A stretch of 64,000 bases of DNA from Camellia lanceoleosa (Eukaryota > Streptophyta > Magnoliopsida > Ericales > Theaceae), in the NCBI GenBank assembly GCA_025200525.1, contig CM045770.1, positions 123,853,429-123,917,428 of the forward strand, read 5' to 3'. Below, piece by piece: positions 59,900 to 64,000 of the stretch (within the stretch, counting starts at the first letter, position 1; every line of letters begins with the position of its first letter). The notes beneath the pieces were generated by a model that was given only the letters and a program-made list of their open reading frames with translations, was not told the DNA's origin and searched no databases. The position numbers and the translations under genes were made by a program.

Positions 59900-60418
59900 T
59901 TTTACAAATTGAACTTTACGATCCCAAGCAATTGTTAGCAATGAAACCTTTTCAAATACTTCCACGGCCACATTTTCTGCAACAATATCATAACTCAGAA
60001 CATTCAATATGAAATTTCATGAAACACATTAATACATACCAGTAAAAGAACCATTTTGCCACCCCATACATTTCCAAGCAGTGTAAGGCATGGAACTTTC
60101 CCAGAACCCATCAAGCTTTGAAAGTTGAGCATAGACCACAACACTAGGACTCACCCTTGCCTGTAGCAAATATACATGACATTAGTACATAGAAAACTAG
60201 AAAAAACAATACCAAGCCACCAATTCAATAGACAAAAAGTGTTTTAAATTATGTAATTTTTTAAAAGATTCATGCCACCAGAGCATCTTGGTAAGTGGCA
60301 AATATGACCAGAGAATTTTATAGTCTAGAGAAATTTTGTCCAGAAAAATTTTCAAATTTCTCTAGAACCTCCCAAAGAATTTCTCAAAAAAATTTTACAC
60401 AGTGGCCAAAATCCCAAA
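59900..60418 (-). pseudogene. VPS8 gene fragment, copy A
   Basis: Minus strand: exon remnant 60040-60160 (ends SMPYTAWKCMGWQNGSFT) and exon remnant about 59905-59976 (NVAVEVFEKVSLLTIAWDR), with splice sites CTACAG|GCAAGG, ACTG|GTATG and TTGCAG|AAAATG keeping frame. The MPYTAWKC and LLTIAWDRKVQ motifs match the N-terminal region of plant VPS8, a CORVET tethering-complex subunit acting in endosomal and vacuolar trafficking. Only about 65 residues remain and the copy is cut right after KVQFVKL. Confidence 0.85.
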
Positions 60419-60419
60419 G

Positions 60420-61020
60420 AATTTCTCTGGACAGAAATTCTCTCCAGAGAAAATGGGTTGGCCAAGAAGTGGCTTTGAGTCCCAATTTTACTCCATTTTC
60501 CATATATTTTCAATTCTGATTGGACCAATTTTACAACCTGAACTTTACGATCCCAAGCAATTGTTAGAAATGAAACCTTTTCAGATACTTCCACCGGCAC
60601 ATTTTCTGCAACAATATCATAGCTTAGAACATTCAATATGAAATTCCATGAAACACATTAATAGATACCAGTGGAAGAACCATTTTTCCACCCCAAGGCA
60701 TGAAACCTTCCCAGAACATCAAGCTTTGAAAGTTGAGCATAGACCACAACACTAGGACTCACCCTTGCCTGTAGCAAATATACATGACATTAGTACATAG
60801 AAAACCAAAAAAAAACAACACCAAGCCACCAATTCAATAGACAAAAAGTTTTTAAATTATGTAATTTTTCGAAAGTTTCATACCACCAGAGCACTTTGGT
60901 AAGTGGCAAATATGACCAAAGAATTTTCTATCCAGAGAAATTCAAGAAATTTCTCTAGAACCTCCCAGAGAATTTCTCAGAGAAAATTTACACAGTGGCC
61001 AAAATTCCAAAGGAATTTCT
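60420..61020 (-). pseudogene. VPS8 gene fragment, copy B
   Basis: Tandem repeat of copy A. Exon remnant 60669-60768 is 21 bp shorter, having lost the MPYTAWKC coding part. Exon remnant from 60605 downward extends further (KVQVVKLVQSELKIYGKWS) than copy A. Adjoining intron sequence ('acttggtaagtggcaaatat' class, 60890 and 60287) is duplicated too. Motifs made of AGAGAATTTCTCTGG recur between the copies. Confidence 0.85.
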
Positions 61021-61056
61021 CTTTTTTTTTTTTGAGTTAAAAACCATAGCTATTAG

Positions 61057-61960
61057 TAGGGTTGAACAGCGGATATACTGATCCACCAAAATCGACCGAA
61101 CCGAACCAAACTGATCCGCCGCATTTTGGACGGAGACGTGATGACGAGCGGACGGTTACGGATTGATTTTCTCCAATCCGCCAATTTGGCGGACAGATGG
61201 CGGATTTGAGATTCCTTTGGCCGCAACTGAACCGCCGAACCGCCAAACTGCGAACACCCCCAGTAATTTATAAGACTTTGTGCTTTCAATTTGTTTAAAT
61301 ATTTTGTTTGTGTTTTCAATTGAAAAAGAGTTTAAATATTCCGTTGAAAAAAAGTTTTCAACTTGAATATATTTTTTGAATTGAAAAAAATAAACGTATT
61401 ATTTATCTATATTTTTTGGTTTTAAATCTAACTCTAAAAATAATAAATAGAAAATATGATATATGCTGGTTGGTTTTTATTTTCAAAAACATATATAGAT
61501 GTAACAATACAGAGACATACAATCTCTACTACTACTTTGTTCGTGGTTTTGGTAGTTTGAATCATTTTTATATTTTAAGAACCACAGATTGTAATACTTT
61601 TTGTGGATGAATCATGCTGTGATTATAATATGTAAATGAGACATGCAGTGATTGTGATATTCTAAAGTTTCAGATTTTCTTTCTTTGGATGAGGCATACA
61701 GTGATTGTAATACTTTTTTAAGTCATTGACTGTAATACTTCTTCTTTTTTTTTTTTTAGGAAGTACACAAGTTGAATTATGTTGAAAATTTATAAAATTT
61801 TAAACCGCCAATCCGATTCGCATCCATCTGCCAATCTGCTTAATCCACATCCGCCGAATTGGCAGACGGATGTGGATTGATTTTCTCCAATCTATCAATT
61901 TGGCGGACGGATGGCAGATTGGAAGTTCTGTGGCCGCAACCAACCCGCGCGCCACCCCTA
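61057..61960. mobile_element. hAT-type element nested in the Pack-MULE
   Basis: 904 bp from TAGGGTTGAACAGCGG to ...GCGCCACCCCTA. Target duplications GCTATTAG (61049-61056) and GCTGTTAG (61961-61968) match at 7 of 8. Subterminal 'ccaatttggcggacggatgg' and 'ccgccgaattgg' motifs are repeated in both orientations. AT-rich centre, no transposase. Confidence 0.9.
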
Positions 61961-62217
61961 GCTGTTAGTTCTTCATATAATCTGGAAATTTCTCTGGTAC
62001 AGGATTTTGAATTTTCTCTTGTAAAGGATCTGAATTTTCTCTGGTTTCATAGAGAAAGGATTCTACAGAAGTAAACAAATAATCACAGAGAAATTCTTGG
62101 ATCAAATTTTCTCTGAATCCATGTTGAGGGACCTTAGATATTATAAAAATATTATATGTTCTTTATGCTATAAAATAGTAATACCAGGGACCCTAAAAAA
62201 AATCTCCCTTTATCAAT

Positions 62218-64000
62218 TTTAGTCAATAAAAATAGACAAATAGTTTAAATTGAAAACAAATCGAAAGATTATGATTTAAATTAATAAAATTAAAAACTCA
62301 AGATTTATTTTGTTGTAAAAGTCAAATCTTGGGGATATTTTATTTTATTTTATTTTTTTGTAATTGTCCCTAAACTTTATAATATCTGCAATTACTTTTT
62401 GAAAGATATATTGGTTTGTAATTTTTTTTTATTAATTATATTTTATATATTTATTTATAATGGATCAGTAAAGAATATTTACAAATATTAACAGATTTAT
62501 AGTTAAGTGGACAATCAATTCACTAACAAAGTCTAATATCAAAATGGACAATTAATTATTGGTAAGAGTTTTTATTTTTATTTTTTTTTTATTTTTCTAT
62601 AATCTATATATATATATATTTTTTATAGGATTGAAAACTTAACTTAGGATCTTTTGAACCCATATAAATTCGGGGTTTAGTTACCCAAATAAAATAAAAT
62701 AAATTTTGAGTTTCGAAACCTTTTATGAGATAAAAATAAATTAAAAAAGAGTTAATTGTTGAAAAAGAATGAAATTTTTTAATTTTTACTTTCTACTTTT
62801 CAACTTTCAATTTGAAAGTAGTATCAACTAAGCCTATTTTGAATTACATTTTGGCTTCTCAATTATGTTATTAATTATAATTCAAACATCTTGATTACAT
62901 TTTGTTTCAATTTATTCCATTAACTACAAAAAGTGTTACTTTATAATTGGTAGGAAGGTAGAGAAAGGGAAAGAAAAAAAGAAAAAATTACATTACACAA
63001 TGTTGAGGCACAAACTCAAGCCTCTCCTTAATTTTAAATATGAAAAATCCTCCATCTGTTAATTTGTTGTTAACTTAAACTTACACTGTTAACTCAAACT
63101 TACACATAAAAATATTATTCAAAAGATCACATGATTTCTTAGCTAGTTATTTTTTATAGTCATTAATTTCTAGAATTTCATCTACACTGGAAAGGTTGAA
63201 TTTATGTCTGCAATTGGGCAATGATAACAAAGAGCAATATTGCTATATGATTTTCAATATTAATCTAGTGAAGTCAACCTCTGCAACTACCTCCTCCGCG
63301 GCTACTCTGCACTTATTTGATCTGTGTTAATTCTGGTTTTTACAATTATCTTTAATTGATAATGATTGGAAGTTGGATTAAAGTAACAGTTAACTCCCTA
63401 TATTCTCTGCTTTGTACTTTCTTTCCTACAAAATAAGGAACGAAAATGTTAGAGACAACAAAAAAGTGTATCATGAAAATATTTAAAAACTGTCATTGGA
63501 CGACCGAAAAAAGCTTAGAATCAACCGGTTGATCGACTGAAAAAGGCTTCCAGATGATTTTTGCAACCTTTTTTTTTTGGTAGTCCATATAATTGCTGAC
63601 AAGGTATCCAAGACTAATGATACAAAATTTGAAAAACTCAGTTCCTTCATTTGTCCATAGTAGTGACAATGATGTTGTTATGCTTTACTATGGATCTTCA
63701 TTGCTTATGAAGTCATAATGATTAAGCCCTATCATAACATAACATATAATATAATTTATAAGCAAAATAGAGTCTTTTATTGATAGAATTTGTTAGACTT
63801 TTGTAAAAAAGATTTATTGGTTGTTGTTCTCTTCAACAAACTTTCTATTACAATAGATATTTTAACAAAAAAAATTGAAACAATTTGTATAGATAGATAA
63901 AATCAAATGTAACGTTGGAGTACATAAATGAAAAAATGATTAGGTAAAATAAAATGTGTACATTTTTTCCCCCTGTATTTTAACTAATACAAAATGAGTA
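62218..64000. other. AT-rich intergenic sequence to window end
   Basis: Homopolymers, a TA tract near 62609 and short frames only. No gene, RNA gene or full element recognised. Confidence 0.5.

Larger units (their letters stand above)
59219..62208. mobile_element. large Pack-MULE carrying VPS8 fragments
   Basis: 2990 bp with perfect 9-bp target duplications TTTATCAAT at 59210-59218 and 62209-62217. Terminal inverted repeats of about 110 bp: GGAAAAATTAGTCTAAGGTC at the left, GGGAGATTTTTTTTAGGGTC (complement) at the right, with shared internal blocks TCTAAGGTCC and CAGAGAAATTTGAT. The interior has duplicated VPS8 exons on the minus strand, a second host-like block (59380-59870) and a nested hAT element. 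No transposase. Confidence 0.92.

Noticed and set aside
1..64000. CRISPR arrays, phage-like, defence-system or biosynthetic operon structure.
   Set aside because: Gene structure, introns and repeats are those of a plant nuclear genome; tandem repeats present are transposon-derived and lack spacer architecture.
1..64000. tRNA or rRNA genes.
   Set aside because: No cloverleaf with the conserved A- and B-box pattern or rRNA core sequence was noticed; the tRNA-Asp-like match at 41486-41503 is a retrotransposon primer site.

Overview
The window is AT-rich nuclear DNA from a eudicot plant. The evidence is plant gene families with GT-AG introns, an Athila-type Ty3/gypsy retrotransposon, Helitrons, hAT, Mutator-like and CACTA-type elements, MITEs, and many homopolymer and CT/TA microsatellite tracts. 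I cannot assign the species. There is no sign of prokaryotic, organellar or CRISPR-type sequence.

Three genes look intact. A two-exon DUF1005 gene lies on + (15648-17025). A glutamate-rich, membrane-anchored protein of 491 residues lies on - (43302-44777), with a long 5'-leader intron reaching about 46972. A four-coding-exon GPI mannosyltransferase I gene (PIGM/PNT1) lies on - (52008-54894). Two further loci are broken gene remnants: a p24-beta (emp24/GOLD) gene that keeps only its first two coding exons (21913-23180), and a DUF1399/GRDP-like fragment with a lost start codon and a frameshift (27070-27758).

Layout: 1-8643 is a multi-kb segmental duplication. Its two copies have since received different insertions (a hAT end, a Helitron and two MITEs in copy 1; a Mutator-like MITE in copy 2), so each copy serves as the empty site for the other. 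8644-15400 is AT-rich repeat DNA with two head-to-tail Helitrons. The DUF1005 gene follows, then 4 kb without recognised genes. 23554-26060 looks LTR-derived and holds five ~189-bp tandem units. 28100-31199 contains three hAT-type elements nearly back to back. 31249-42600 is a complete but coding-dead Athila-type element on - (matched LTRs, PBS, PPT, 5-bp target duplication). 47486-48429 is a small Pack-MULE carrying an LRR-receptor-kinase fragment. 48948-50880 is a giant foldback with ~0.9-kb arms. 59219-62208 is a second, larger Pack-MULE that carries a tandemly duplicated two-exon fragment of VPS8 and is itself interrupted by a hAT element.

The intact genes show no functional linkage to each other; this is ordinary eukaryotic gene neighbourhood separated by transposons. 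The main interest is the transposon biology: unusually legible termini and target duplications, two independent gene-capture events, a tandem Helitron pair and a long hairpin. I did not find a convincing new biochemical system.
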